Below, piece by piece: positions 40,780-49,993 of a stretch of 64,000 nt of DNA (its first letter is position 1; every line of letters starts with the position of its first letter). The notes under the pieces are model-generated. The model saw nothing but the letters and a program-made list of their open reading frames with translations, did not search any database and was not told the origin of the DNA. The translations under genes were made by a program, and so were the position numbers. This DNA is from Bacteroidia bacterium (lineage in GTDB: Bacteria; Bacteroidota; Bacteroidia; SpSt-205): the NCBI GenBank assembly GCA_026003215.1, contig BPGV01000001.1, positions 919,001-983,000 on the forward strand, given 5' to 3'.

Positions 40780-41641
40780 ACTCAGGTCCTCCTTGGAAGG
40801 AAAAAATGCGTGAGATGTTGAAGCCCACCCGCAGAATCGGGAAGGTCGTAAGTAAGGTTTGGTTCTCGCTGAGGCCGGCCGCATTCGTGAGGCCTAACTG
40901 AAAGACATGGCCGCCTGTTTCTATTTCTACGCCAGCACTCCAGGGGATTTGGTAGGTAGGCAAGGCCTCTTCCATCTCTTGGAGGGGCAAAGCGCCTTCA
41001 GCAATCAAGGTGAGCCGAGCAGTGACCTTGAACCGCGCCATGGGCATGACCCAAAACCAATCATTAGGCGCCTGTGCCGTAAGCGCCATATTTTGGTGAA
41101 GCCAGAGTAGCCCAATTAGGGCGGAAAAGCGCCGGGAAAACTTCCGTGCAATCAAAAGCTGATGTAGGTATTCCAGCCTATTTACGAAAGTGGTATAACG
41201 CAAGGGGTCTTTTTGTTCGGTGAGGAAGGCCTGGCTTAGCCACGTCACACTGACAGGAATCCCCTTGGGGGCCGTTTGGCGCAAAAGGCGAATCTTGGCG
41301 TAGCCATCCCACCACTTGCCTATGCCGGTGCGTTCTATTCCCAGCTCCAACCCAGGCAGCACACTGTAGCCGAAGCTTAGCCGCACGTCAGCCCCCGCAT
41401 CTATCCCGAAGAAGTTCGCATAGCCCTGGCGCAGATCCCCGAAACGGTGCGCCACCCGAAACTCTAAATGCTTGGGCGCGGGGATTTCCGTGGTGTGGAA
41501 GTTATACAAGCGCGTGCCCTTGAAGGTAGCCAGCACCGGCTCGGGCGGCTCCTCAGGCGGCTGAGCCCATAGTAGGCTTAGGGGGCTGAGGAGGGCAAGC
41601 CTTAGGAGTTTTACTGCTCGGGGTAGCCGAGGTCTATCCAT
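40763..41641 (-). CDS. DUF5777-family beta-barrel protein
   Basis: A 292-residue outer-membrane-type barrel. The signal region MDRPRLPRAVKLLRLALLS leads to a cleavage site LLWA before Gln. The mature part begins with LATFKGTRLYNFHTTEIPA and HLEFRVAHRFGDLRQGYAN near residues 59-77, the diagnostic DUF5777 segment, and then GIDAGADVRLSFGYSVLPG. The family is uncharacterised but repeatedly found beside cytochrome c and YceI genes in Bacteroidota, as here. The start overlaps the cytochrome c gene by 31 bases and the end overlaps YceI by 17 bases, so all three are co-translated. Confidence 0.82.
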   Translation of the reverse strand: MDRPRLPRAVKLLRLALLSPLSLLWAQPPEEPPEPVLATFKGTRLYNFHTTEIPAPKHLEFRVAHRFGDLRQGYANFFGIDAGADVRLSFGYSVLPGLELGIERTGIGKWWDGYAKIRLLRQTAPKGIPVSVTWLSQAFLTEQKDPLRYTTFVNRLEYLHQLLIARKFSRRFSALIGLLWLHQNMALTAQAPNDWFWVMPMARFKVTARLTLIAEGALPLQEMEEALPTYQIPWSAGVEIETGGHVFQLGLTNAAGLSENQTLLTTFPILRVGFNISRIFSFQGGPEYVPKE

Positions 41642-41964
41642 CGGTTGAGCTTAGCTAAGGTGCACTCGTCTAACTTACCGCTGGGGGGCATTTGACCGCG
41701 GCTCATGGCCTCATACCACCTGCCGCTTTCAGCCGAAGCGCGCACTTGGGCATAGGTCTCTAAGGCAAGGCTTGCTGAAGGACTGCTGCCGCCATGGCAG
41801 CTGGTGCAATGCTGACGCATTACATCCGCTACATACCCCTGATAAGTAATGCGGAGGGTATCTACCCCCGCGCAGTTTGAGGCCGTAGGGGCAGGTTTGT
41901 CTTTTTTACAGCTAAGCAGCCCTACAAGGGCAAGTACGGCCCCCCATCCTATAATGGCCCGCAT
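41611..41964 (-). CDS. Cytochrome c lipoprotein
   Basis: A 117-residue exported haem protein. The signal MRAIIGWGAVLALVGLLSC ends in a lipobox, with Cys at residue 19, followed by KKDKPAP. A single haem site CTSCHGG lies near residues 53-59, and MPPSGKLDECTLAKLNRWID near 92-111 has the Met and the helix typical of small cytochromes of the planctomycete/Bacteroidota type. It probably passes electrons at the membrane surface. It heads the operon with DUF5777 and YceI, and a TACACTTG box lies 5 bases upstream. Confidence 0.87.
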   Translation of the reverse strand: MRAIIGWGAVLALVGLLSCKKDKPAPTASNCAGVDTLRITYQGYVADVMRQHCTSCHGGSSPSASLALETYAQVRASAESGRWYEAMSRGQMPPSGKLDECTLAKLNRWIDLGYPEQ

Positions 41965-41969
41965 AGGTG

Positions 41970-41977
41970 CAAGTGTA
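41970..41977 (-). promoter_or_regulatory. -7 promoter box of the cytochrome c operon
   Basis: Reads TACACTTG on the minus strand (one mismatch), 5 bases before the ATG at 41964. Confidence 0.5.
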
Positions 41978-41991
41978 ACAAAATACCCCCC

Positions 41992-42897
41992 TCAGACCAG
42001 GACCTCTGGAGAAGCTTGCCGGAGTTTCGCAAGGGAGTCTGCGAGACGAGCGCGCAAAACCTCCGAGGCGGAGAGGAGGGGGAGGCGGGTCCAAGGTTCA
42101 ATAAGGCCCATTTCTGCCAAGAGTCCCTTGATGCCGGTAGGGTTCCCTTCGGCGAAACACAAGCGCATGAGCGGGAGGAGGCTTACTTCCAGGTGCCGGG
42201 TGGTAGCGAGGTCTCCTTGTCGGGCAGCCTCTACGAGCTGTTTTATCGCTCGGGGGAGGGCGTTCCCCAGGACCGAAATAAGCCCCACATATCCCATGAG
42301 GATAGCCGGTGCAGCCAGCACATCATCACCGGAGAGGAGCTGAAAGCCGGGCGGTACTTGCCCATATAACTCCATGCCTTGAATAAGGTCTAAGGAGGCG
42401 TCTTTGAGCGCGAGGATTTGGCCCGGAAAGTCCTGCGCTAAGCGCACCACAATGGTAGGGGGGAGATGTACCCCTGTGCGCACGGGCACATTGTAGAGGA
42501 TGATAGGCCGAGGGCTGCGTTCCGCTAAGTACGCATAATGGGCATACAGGCCTTCGGCATGGGGCTTATTGTAGTAGGGTGTGACGGAGAGAAAGGCTTT
42601 TACGGGGAAGTGGTGGGCATACAAGCGCATTTCTTCAGCAACGGCGCGGGTGTCGTAGCCGCCGGCCCCTACAACGATAGGGACGCGTTCCCCCACCTCC
42701 TCAAAGAGGATTTCAATCACCCGCAGGCGCTCGGGAAGGGTCTGTGTGACGGCTTCGCCGGTGGTGCCTAAGGCTACCAGATAATCGGCCCCGTTCTCTA
42801 CGATGTAGTGGGCCAAGCGTCTTAGCGCAGGCTCATCTAAGCTGCCATCCTGCTTGAAGGGCGTAGCCATAGCCACGCCTAAACCTGAGCAGTCCAT
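41992..42897 (-). CDS. dapA: 4-hydroxy-tetrahydrodipicolinate synthase
   Basis: Condenses pyruvate with aspartate semialdehyde at the branch to lysine and diaminopimelate. The 301-residue TIM barrel has the expected sites: GTTGEAVTQTLPERLRVIE near residues 43-61, YNVPVRTGVHLPP near 134-146 with the catalytic Tyr, and ILALKDASLDL near 160-170 with the Schiff-base Lys. The start MDCSGLGVAMATPF is normal. A TATCTTAG sequence (weak box) lies 8 bases upstream. No other lysine gene is adjacent. Confidence 0.95.
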   Translation of the reverse strand: MDCSGLGVAMATPFKQDGSLDEPALRRLAHYIVENGADYLVALGTTGEAVTQTLPERLRVIEILFEEVGERVPIVVGAGGYDTRAVAEEMRLYAHHFPVKAFLSVTPYYNKPHAEGLYAHYAYLAERSPRPIILYNVPVRTGVHLPPTIVVRLAQDFPGQILALKDASLDLIQGMELYGQVPPGFQLLSGDDVLAAPAILMGYVGLISVLGNALPRAIKQLVEAARQGDLATTRHLEVSLLPLMRLCFAEGNPTGIKGLLAEMGLIEPWTRLPLLSASEVLRARLADSLAKLRQASPEVLV

Positions 42898-42927
42898 ACT
42901 CGGGGCTAAGATAAAGATTTTAGGGCT

Positions 42928-45840
42928 TCACAAAATGTCTATCCACACCCCGGCATAGACCATGCGCCCGATATAGGGGGCGCCATACGCTTGGAAGAAG
43001 CGGCGACCTAAGAGATTGGTACCGCCGACTTTGTAGGTGATCTCGGGGGTGGCGGCGGGGCGCCAGCTGAGTTGTCCATCTAAGGTCCCATATCCCGGCA
43101 CATACCCCGTAAACTGCGGTGAACCTTCAAACCAAAACCCATGCACCCACCGCCATGTGACCGCAAAACCCAAGTAACGGATATCCCGCCCCCCAATCGG
43201 CACAATCAGATCCCGCGCACTGAAGCCTATATTATACTTATGGGGAGGGGTATTGAAGGCTGGAATAATCGGGTCATTATGCGGGGGGATTTCTCGGAAA
43301 ACCTGGCGACCCAGCATGCGGTTGAAAAAGCGCGCCATGTCATTCATCTGAGCACCGCCTTTATTGAGCACAGCCCAAGTATAACTGCCCGAGAAGGTGT
43401 ATTTTTTCGCAAAGTAATAGTAGATGCCGATAGAAAAGCCTTGAGTGGTAACTATCTGGGAGGCATTTGCTGAGAGACGGTATATCTGGACGGGACGCCC
43501 TGTCACTAAGTCCGGAATCGTAGAGACCAGTCGGAAGCCGAGGAAGTTCCAGTACCAGCTAAAAAAATACCCGGCATCCACAAAGAGGCGATTTTTCCAT
43601 ATGCCTTTATAGCCTACTTCTATGGTGCGGAGGCGCTCGGGTCGCACCCCCGGCACATAAATCGGCCGGAGGTAGGTGGTATCCCCTGTCGCGGTGAAGT
43701 TATACAGGTTTTCCAAGGGGATAATATCCCCCATACCTTGGTAGTTGCCTTTGAGGATGGCGCGGCCTACATTGTAATAGAGGTACTGGTCTTGGAGGGT
43801 GGGATACCGCAGCGCAGAAGTGTAAGCCAGCCGTACCGTATGGAAACGCCTTACCTCGTAAGTCGCCATGAGGGCAGGGGAGTAAATAAAGTTGTACTTG
43901 AGCGCATTGCGCACTTTTTCTAAGGAGAAACGGTTTAGGAGATTTCGCTCTCGGACGAAGTTTTGCTGGACATCGGCTCGTAGCGCTAAGCCTACTTTGA
44001 GGCGATCTTCTTTTAGCCAGCGAGTCTCTAAGTGCGCGAAAGCTCCCCACTCATAAAGGGTGATACGCCGATAGCCTTTCGTAGGGTCGTTGAGGTCTAT
44101 CAAAGTATCGGCAAAGATGGTACCGTAGGACTTAGGCAAGTATCGGCGATAGTTGGCCCCCCAGTGGAGGGTGAGATGGGGATTAGGGTTCCATTCGTGC
44201 CCGCCCTGCAAGTGCACCAGCGAAGAATTATCCACAAAGCGGCTCCCCCCCGCTAAAAAGCTCGGATTAGAAATGATACGCCGAAAAACCGCATTAAACT
44301 CCGGCGTCCCTGGCTCTAAGCGCGTCCGGCAGGTATCGCAGAAAAAGGGGTTACCCTGACTATCGGCAAAAGCCCGCGCTATCTGGTGCCACACATAGAG
44401 CGAATCCCGGTATTTCTCTAAGATGCGCTGATATTGCTCCGAGAAGTTTGGATTGTTGATAAAAGTGCTGGGGAAATCTGGATCCTGTCGCAGCCGCTGG
44501 CTATAGGGCAAAAAAGCTGCTTGATAATCCAACGACCAACGCACGGAGGGTTTGACATAGTTTTGCAAAAGAAGGGCTGTAAAAACGATATCATACGATT
44601 TTCCGGCATCTTCGGTAGTGTGGTAGGCTCGTAGATAAAAGTTTTTGCCTTTGAGCTCGGCCTTATGCTGGAAAAAGAGGATATCTCGTATGCTATATCG
44701 GTTATCGCCTTGATAGACGGTGGTACCTGTGCCGAAGTTTGCGGTATATTCGGCGCGTAGGTTTGGGGTAATCTTATAGTATAGGCCGCCGGAGAGTTTT
44801 ATACTTTTGACTTGATAATCCACGAGTTCTCTTTCCCAATAGCCTGTACGATGATAAATGCCTAAACCTGGAAAAAAGTACTGGCTATACGCAGAGTTAT
44901 TGAAGTTATTGGAGCGGGGGTCGGGATTTTCGTCACCATAGCGGTTGACGGCGTCGTACCCGCCCGGATTGTCTTTGCCTACGAGCGATTGGGTGGTAGG
45001 GGCATCATTATCGGCGGGCCAATCCTGCGCTTTCATAAAAGAACCTGTGATTTTAAAGGCCCACCTTTCAGCAGGACCGATAACCTCTGCAAAACGGAAA
45101 GCGGTCTCTACGAGGGAACGGTTCCCTACCTTGAAGCTCACTGAGGTGCCCGGATGCAGGAAAGGGTCCTTTAGATGCATGAGGATAACGCCGTTGAAAG
45201 CGTTAGGGCCGTACAAAGCCGATTGGGCGCCTACCACCAGTTCCACGGTTTGGATATCCAGTTCTGAGGCACCTACGAAGTTGCCCAGGGAAAAGTTGAG
45301 GCCGGGGGCTTGGTTGTCCATGCCATCTACGATTTGCAGGGTACGGACCGGCCGTGTGCTATTGAAGCCGCGCGTATTGATAATCTTGAAGCCTAAACTG
45401 GCTGTAGTAATATCTACGCCTTTGAGATTGGCTAAGTTTTCATAAAAATCGGGTGAAGGACTTTCACGCACAGCGATAGCGTCCATGGTTTCTACGGTGA
45501 GCGGGGACTCTTGCTGTTTCTGGCTTATGCGGATATCTACGATCTCCACGGTTTGTTGAAGGACTTCTTTCTCGCCGAGGGCAATACGGAGCGGCTTGAA
45601 GGCAGAGACTATGACTTTGGTGGTGTCATAGCCTACATAGGTCAGTATGAGGGTAATCGGGAGCCGTTCCCGCACCATGAGGGAAAATTGGCCTTGCTCA
45701 TCCGTGAGGACACCAGTGGTCGTACCTTGTATGCGCACGGTAGCACCTGGGAGGGGTTCACCGGTAGCGCCATCTACTACAGTACCCCTGAGCACCTGGG
45801 CCCATAACCACCCCATGCAGCCTAATAGCCAAAACCGCAT
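42928..45840 (-). CDS. TonB-dependent receptor with carboxypeptidase-regulatory domain
   Basis: A 970-residue outer-membrane receptor of the CarboxypepD_reg-plug-barrel type. The ATG at 45840 starts MRFWLLGCMGWLWA, followed by Gln. Residues about 18-100 form the regulatory-like domain (VVDGATGEPLPGATVRIQG), then a plug with VDITTASLGFKIINTRGFNS near residues 148-167 and QIVDGMDNQAPG, followed by a long barrel ending GGTNLLGRRFFQAYGAPYIG. The ligand is unknown. A terminator of the upstream gene lies 38 bases before the start. A longer frame exists but the extra residues include no signal-like sequence. No SusD-type partner is next to it. Confidence 0.87.
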   Translation of the reverse strand: MRFWLLGCMGWLWAQVLRGTVVDGATGEPLPGATVRIQGTTTGVLTDEQGQFSLMVRERLPITLILTYVGYDTTKVIVSAFKPLRIALGEKEVLQQTVEIVDIRISQKQQESPLTVETMDAIAVRESPSPDFYENLANLKGVDITTASLGFKIINTRGFNSTRPVRTLQIVDGMDNQAPGLNFSLGNFVGASELDIQTVELVVGAQSALYGPNAFNGVILMHLKDPFLHPGTSVSFKVGNRSLVETAFRFAEVIGPAERWAFKITGSFMKAQDWPADNDAPTTQSLVGKDNPGGYDAVNRYGDENPDPRSNNFNNSAYSQYFFPGLGIYHRTGYWERELVDYQVKSIKLSGGLYYKITPNLRAEYTANFGTGTTVYQGDNRYSIRDILFFQHKAELKGKNFYLRAYHTTEDAGKSYDIVFTALLLQNYVKPSVRWSLDYQAAFLPYSQRLRQDPDFPSTFINNPNFSEQYQRILEKYRDSLYVWHQIARAFADSQGNPFFCDTCRTRLEPGTPEFNAVFRRIISNPSFLAGGSRFVDNSSLVHLQGGHEWNPNPHLTLHWGANYRRYLPKSYGTIFADTLIDLNDPTKGYRRITLYEWGAFAHLETRWLKEDRLKVGLALRADVQQNFVRERNLLNRFSLEKVRNALKYNFIYSPALMATYEVRRFHTVRLAYTSALRYPTLQDQYLYYNVGRAILKGNYQGMGDIIPLENLYNFTATGDTTYLRPIYVPGVRPERLRTIEVGYKGIWKNRLFVDAGYFFSWYWNFLGFRLVSTIPDLVTGRPVQIYRLSANASQIVTTQGFSIGIYYYFAKKYTFSGSYTWAVLNKGGAQMNDMARFFNRMLGRQVFREIPPHNDPIIPAFNTPPHKYNIGFSARDLIVPIGGRDIRYLGFAVTWRWVHGFWFEGSPQFTGYVPGYGTLDGQLSWRPAATPEITYKVGGTNLLGRRFFQAYGAPYIGRMVYAGVWIDIL

Positions 45841-45877
45841 CTCCGCAAAGTAGTCAAAAAGTACGCTACGCTTATAC

Positions 45878-45911
45878 AAAAAGGGGCCCTTCCTACGCAT
45901 GGAAGAGCCCC
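45878..45911 (-). terminator. Rho-independent terminator of the small barrel gene
   Basis: On the minus strand a GC-rich hairpin, stem 45883-45893 with 45901-45911 (one mismatch, 7-base loop), is followed by a run of five T. It ends the 45938-46708 gene before the large receptor gene. Confidence 0.75.
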
Positions 45912-45937
45912 CTAAGGACACCGCTGAGCTGCTCCGC

Positions 45938-46708
45938 TCAGAACCAGAAAATCAGGTTAAACTGGAGGTTACTTAGACGACCTTTGAGGTTTTTATACGG
46001 CTGGAGGTCTTTGATGTTCTGATAGTCAAATTTGAGGTCCTTATCAAAAAAGTTGATAAGGCCATGGTTGTAGAGGACGGTAAAATCTATGGTGCCGACG
46101 CCTTCTATTTCTACATCTACGCCAGCGCCCCCAGAAGCCACCGCAAAGAAAGTCCCGAAATGCTGCCCTGTACGCGTGCGATCCTGGTCAATAAAGTCGG
46201 CAGAGACGATTACTCTATCAGAGTTTGTAGAGGAACCCACGCGCACATCCACTTGCCCACCTAAGAGCGCTTTAGCCCGAATAGGCGTGGTACCGAGCGG
46301 GTTTGTACGCATCTTGATCCATACAGGGACGTTGATAGTAGTCACCCGATAAGTGACTGTGGTAGCAGAAGCGAGGCCGGTGCTATCCAGCCGGAGGAGG
46401 GTGTCAGCCCCACTGCTGGTGTTACCAGGAATACCGTAGGCAGGCTTGAACTCCATTTTCCCCCCCCCTGAGCCTATACCTGCCCCTAAGAGAAAGGCCA
46501 CATTATCGGAGAAGCCGAAGCTCAGCATCAGGCCCCCGCCAAAGTTGAATACACCCGAGCTGGCCAGACTACGTACCGTACGCCCAGACGAGTCTACGCT
46601 AAAAAAGCCTAATCCCGGAGCCACACGGAGGCCAAACTTTACGCCTTCTTGTGCATACAGGCCCCCTATCAGGGCCATTCCTACGAGGGTTATCCTAAGG
46701 GTACGCAT
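45938..46708 (-). CDS. Outer-membrane beta-barrel (porin-like) protein
   Basis: A 256-residue exported barrel. The signal peptide MRTLRITLVGMALIGGLYA precedes Gln. The mature part starts VKFGLRVAPGLGFFSVDSS near residues 24-42 and has strand pairs such as LMLSFGFSDNVAFLLGAGIG near 63-82 and IKMRTNPLGTTPIRAKALLG near 133-152; it closes with Phe, as barrels usually do. It resembles the PorT/OmpW-like small barrels of the outer membrane but no named family is certain. It has a consensus box upstream and a terminator downstream, so it is monocistronic. Confidence 0.75.
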   Translation of the reverse strand: MRTLRITLVGMALIGGLYAQEGVKFGLRVAPGLGFFSVDSSGRTVRSLASSGVFNFGGGLMLSFGFSDNVAFLLGAGIGSGGGKMEFKPAYGIPGNTSSGADTLLRLDSTGLASATTVTYRVTTINVPVWIKMRTNPLGTTPIRAKALLGGQVDVRVGSSTNSDRVIVSADFIDQDRTRTGQHFGTFFAVASGGAGVDVEIEGVGTIDFTVLYNHGLINFFDKDLKFDYQNIKDLQPYKNLKGRLSNLQFNLIFWF

Positions 46709-46716
46709 ATCAAGGT

Positions 46717-46724
46717 CAAAGGTA
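46717..46724 (-). promoter_or_regulatory. -7 promoter box of the small barrel gene
   Basis: Reads TACCTTTG on the minus strand, 8 bases before the ATG at 46708. Confidence 0.6.
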
Positions 46725-46732
46725 AAGAAAAC

Positions 46733-49153
46733 CTATTGAACGCGCAGAATACATTGTACGGCAAAGCTCCGCTGTTCATTCAAAGTACCCGGAAGGGTGG
46801 TATAAATGCGATTGAAGGCATTCAAGATATGGAAAGACCAGCGCGCTTTACCTGTGTCGTACGCTACAATAAAGTCCCATACCGTGTAGGGCTTAGACGC
46901 ATACGCTCGGAAAAACTCTTCTAATCCCCCAAGCTGTTGTGGCGGTTGGGGATTAGGCCGAGCCCCTAACAAGAAAAAGAGCTTATCTACATTTGTAATT
47001 GGACTGGAATAGCGAAAGTTTGTCGTCAATGACACAGAGCCATAGCCTATCTCAAAAATAGAGCGAACTATTTGCTTATTGCGGTATTTGAGGGTGTAAG
47101 GGATGTCGCGCCCCATGGCATATTGGGGGGTTCCTGGCTGCGGATTCGTTAGGGCGGTACTAAGCACCGCAAAAGCGCCTGCGATGGTATTCATTGTATC
47201 CAGTTCTCTCGCACCATCCGGATTGATAGGCTCTATGAGCGTAGCGCCTCCACTAAAAGACGCAAAGAATTTACTTTTCTCAAACCGAAAGCCCCAGATA
47301 GGTTCTACCCCTTGGATATACGCACGAGAGAGGTTTATCGCGGAGAAAGGCAAGCCCGGGTAGCCCGCCAGCACAGCATCTATATTTACTTGGAACTCTA
47401 CCATATCTCGGAAATCCATCCGGAAGACAGACACATCTACGAAACCCTTGAAAGACTCGCCCACCTTGAAGTATTGGCGGAGGCCTACCTCTGCGCTATA
47501 GCCGCGCTCTACTTTTACAAAGGGGTTAGGAATGACGGTGATACCCCCTGCCCCAGTAGTGGTAAAGCGCTCGGCCACTGAGGGGCTACGCAGCCCCTGC
47601 CCAATAGAAGCCCTGAGCGTAGTACCCTGAAACGGCGTAAACGTAAGCCCCCCCCGAAATATTGGCTCCCTAATCGTAACTATACGCACTGGGAGGGGAT
47701 TCTCACCCTTGACCACACGGCCCGCTTTTATCTGCAAGCTGGTATCCCCTTCTATGTCTTCATACTGATAGCGCACACCGGCACTGAGGTGAAACTTCCA
47801 TATATCTATTTCGGCCTGGGCAAAAGCTGCGGCTTGCCGCCCGCGCGCCCGGCCAAAGACTTCTTTCGCATAGACGCGGTTTTCGGTGTAGTTGGCCCCT
47901 ACGATTACTTTACCCCACTTTTGGAGATTGTGGATGTACTGATAATCGTAGTAATGCAAAGTGGCTCCCCCTGATTGCGGGGTACTCAGGTCATTGACGG
48001 TCTTATAATGACGCCCCCGCAGCCAGTGTCTATGCCCCTTAGGGGTGAGGTAAGAAATAAACGGATCCACCATATAGCGCTGCAAAAGCTGATAGGTAAG
48101 AAAGCCTTCACCTGGGTCTAACGCCCGCGTAGGGAAGCTATCCCACGCAATATAAGTGGCGCTGGAGTCTATATTCGCTTGGAGAGTGACGCCATATTGC
48201 AAACCTTCCAGAAAGGGAGCGTTATGCTTGATGGATATCCAGGTACGGGCCCGCTTGGAGAAGCCTTCCCGACGAAAGCCCGTATCATTAATAAGGTCTA
48301 AAAGCGTGGTAACCTCCCAGGTGTTGATGCGCTGTGCATGGACGATATGCGCGGCGGACACCGAGGCCGAACTGCGCCCATCCCAATCACCTACCGGCTC
48401 GCGAGGCGCATCATATATCTGATGCTGCAATCGTACCACTGTACGCGGTTCAAACTTCACCTCCTCTGAGACAACGTTGATAAGCCCCCCCAGGGCTCCC
48501 GTCCCATATAGCACCGAAGATGCCCCCTTCACGATTTCAATCTGCTTGACATTATCCACGGGGATAAGGTCAAACTGCGTACTCAGCCGGTCGGGACTCA
48601 TCATGGGTAGCCCATCTAAAAGCAAGAGTACCCGCGACCCGGCCCCATACGTATAGCCACTGCTACCCCGGATGCTGGGTTGGTCTTTATTCGTAGAAAC
48701 GCCTGGGGTTTGTTCCAGTGCCTTGATGGGGTCGTTGGAGACCAGGTTTTCTATTTGGCGCGGCCGAACAAAGTCCATGGAGACGCTCACCTGCTCTATC
48801 CTCTGCTCATACCGAGAAGCAGAGACAACCACCTCTTGGAGCATGGTGTTTTTCGGCATGAGTGGAATATCTACCACCAGCTCTTCCTTATCCGGCGGAA
48901 TGCGCACGAGGTAAGATTTTTCTTCGTAACCCTCGTAAGTGACTTGGATTTTGACGGTCGGGGCGCGATTCACCTGCACTTGGAAGCGTCCTTCCAAGTC
49001 GGTGAGGGCGCCGGTTTCCCCATCCCCTATCACGACCTTAGCCCCGATAAGGGGCTCACGCGTGGCTTCATCCGTGACTTTACCTTTGATAGTGACTTTT
49101 TGGGCCCAAGCCCAGCCCAGCACCAGCGTAAGCAGAAATACAAATCGGCTCAT
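46733..49153 (-). CDS. TonB-dependent receptor with carboxypeptidase-regulatory domain
   Basis: An 806-residue outer-membrane receptor. The ATG at 49153 begins MSRFVFLLTLVLGWAWA, followed by Gln. A CarboxypepD_reg domain (KVTDEATREPLIGAKVVIG) covers residues about 20-100; the plug has NDPIKALEQTPGVSTNKDQP near 144-163, IRGSSGYTYGAGSRVLLLLD near 166-185 and IEIVKGASSVLYGTGALGG near 209-227, where ASSVLYG is a receptor signature. A barrel follows and ends near the C-terminus with strand residues. The ligand is unknown; the layout is like siderophore or vitamin receptors. A TATTTTCG box lies 5 bases upstream. Confidence 0.87.
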   Translation of the reverse strand: MSRFVFLLTLVLGWAWAQKVTIKGKVTDEATREPLIGAKVVIGDGETGALTDLEGRFQVQVNRAPTVKIQVTYEGYEEKSYLVRIPPDKEELVVDIPLMPKNTMLQEVVVSASRYEQRIEQVSVSMDFVRPRQIENLVSNDPIKALEQTPGVSTNKDQPSIRGSSGYTYGAGSRVLLLLDGLPMMSPDRLSTQFDLIPVDNVKQIEIVKGASSVLYGTGALGGLINVVSEEVKFEPRTVVRLQHQIYDAPREPVGDWDGRSSASVSAAHIVHAQRINTWEVTTLLDLINDTGFRREGFSKRARTWISIKHNAPFLEGLQYGVTLQANIDSSATYIAWDSFPTRALDPGEGFLTYQLLQRYMVDPFISYLTPKGHRHWLRGRHYKTVNDLSTPQSGGATLHYYDYQYIHNLQKWGKVIVGANYTENRVYAKEVFGRARGRQAAAFAQAEIDIWKFHLSAGVRYQYEDIEGDTSLQIKAGRVVKGENPLPVRIVTIREPIFRGGLTFTPFQGTTLRASIGQGLRSPSVAERFTTTGAGGITVIPNPFVKVERGYSAEVGLRQYFKVGESFKGFVDVSVFRMDFRDMVEFQVNIDAVLAGYPGLPFSAINLSRAYIQGVEPIWGFRFEKSKFFASFSGGATLIEPINPDGARELDTMNTIAGAFAVLSTALTNPQPGTPQYAMGRDIPYTLKYRNKQIVRSIFEIGYGSVSLTTNFRYSSPITNVDKLFFLLGARPNPQPPQQLGGLEEFFRAYASKPYTVWDFIVAYDTGKARWSFHILNAFNRIYTTLPGTLNEQRSFAVQCILRVQ

Positions 49154-49158
49154 CGGGA

Positions 49159-49166
49159 CGAAAATA
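49159..49166 (-). promoter_or_regulatory. -7 promoter box of the TonB receptor gene
   Basis: Reads TATTTTCG on the minus strand (one mismatch), 5 bases before the ATG at 49153. Confidence 0.55.
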
Positions 49167-49197
49167 AGGCTTTTAGCCCTCACGCAAGCCGCCCTTT

Positions 49198-49989
49198 TCA
49201 GGGATACTCGTAAAAGCCCTTTCCGGCTTTTCGGCCGGTGTGGCCCGCAGCTACCTTTTGCGTTTGAAGCCAAGAAGGACGAAAGCGTGGCACCTGCCAC
49301 AGCCCTTGCCATACCGCCTGCGTAACCGCATGATTTACATCTATCCCAATAAAGTCCATCAGCCGAAAAGGCCCCATCCGGAAACCCAATCCCTCCATCA
49401 GCTTATCTATACCCTCGGGCTGGATATCTCCTCGCTCAGCCAACCGCAACGCTTCCACATAGTAGGGGCGAGCCACCCGATTCACAATAAAGCCCGGCAT
49501 ATCGGGGGCCATAATCGGGGTCTTCCCCACTGTGCTAAGCACGCATAAGCTCTTTTGTACCACCTCCTCTCTGCTAAAGGCAGTGGGTATTACCTCCACG
49601 AGGGGCATTCTCGGCGCAGGATTGAAAAAATGCCACCCTAAAAACTGCCCCCGATACGGTAGCTCCCGAGCGAGTGCATGCACACTCAGCGCAGAAGTAT
49701 TGGTAGCTACGATAGTTTGCGCTGTTATGCGGTCGGTCAGCTGACTTAGTACCGCTCTCTTAAGGGCTATATCTTCGGGCACAGCCTCAATCACATAAGC
49801 TGGCAAAGCATCCGAAGGCATTTCACCCGCTATCTCTACGGAGAGACGCTTTTCGGCAAAAAAGGCTTCTGCCCGGGTGCGCGCCTCTGTAAGGGGCTCT
49901 ATGACGGTAACGAGAAAGCCTTGAGAAGCAAAAACCTCGGCGATGCCTCTTCCCATCGTGCCCGCGCCCAGAATCCATACGTTTTCCAT
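49198..49989 (-). CDS. 3-hydroxyacyl-CoA (3-hydroxybutyryl-CoA) dehydrogenase
   Basis: A 263-residue NAD-dependent dehydrogenase of fatty-acid or butanoate metabolism. The NAD site WILGAGTMGRGIAEVFASQG occupies residues 4-23, with the catalytic segment HFFNPAPRMPLVEVIPT near 124-140 and GFIVNRVARPYYVEALRL near 169-186. The C-terminal helical domain has IDKLMEGLGFRMGPFRLMDF. It is slightly shorter than typical members (about 280-290). The ATG at 49989 begins MENVWILGAG; a TACCTTTG box lies 4 bases upstream. It is divergent from tdk with 45 bases between starts. Confidence 0.93.
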   Translation of the reverse strand: MENVWILGAGTMGRGIAEVFASQGFLVTVIEPLTEARTRAEAFFAEKRLSVEIAGEMPSDALPAYVIEAVPEDIALKRAVLSQLTDRITAQTIVATNTSALSVHALARELPYRGQFLGWHFFNPAPRMPLVEVIPTAFSREEVVQKSLCVLSTVGKTPIMAPDMPGFIVNRVARPYYVEALRLAERGDIQPEGIDKLMEGLGFRMGPFRLMDFIGIDVNHAVTQAVWQGLWQVPRFRPSWLQTQKVAAGHTGRKAGKGFYEYP

Positions 49990-49993
49990 ACAG

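Noticed and set aside
42898-42927. A terminator or operator between dapA and the receptor gene (CTAA...TTAG)
   Set aside because: The pairing is only four bases with a ten-base loop and no T-run on a useful side.
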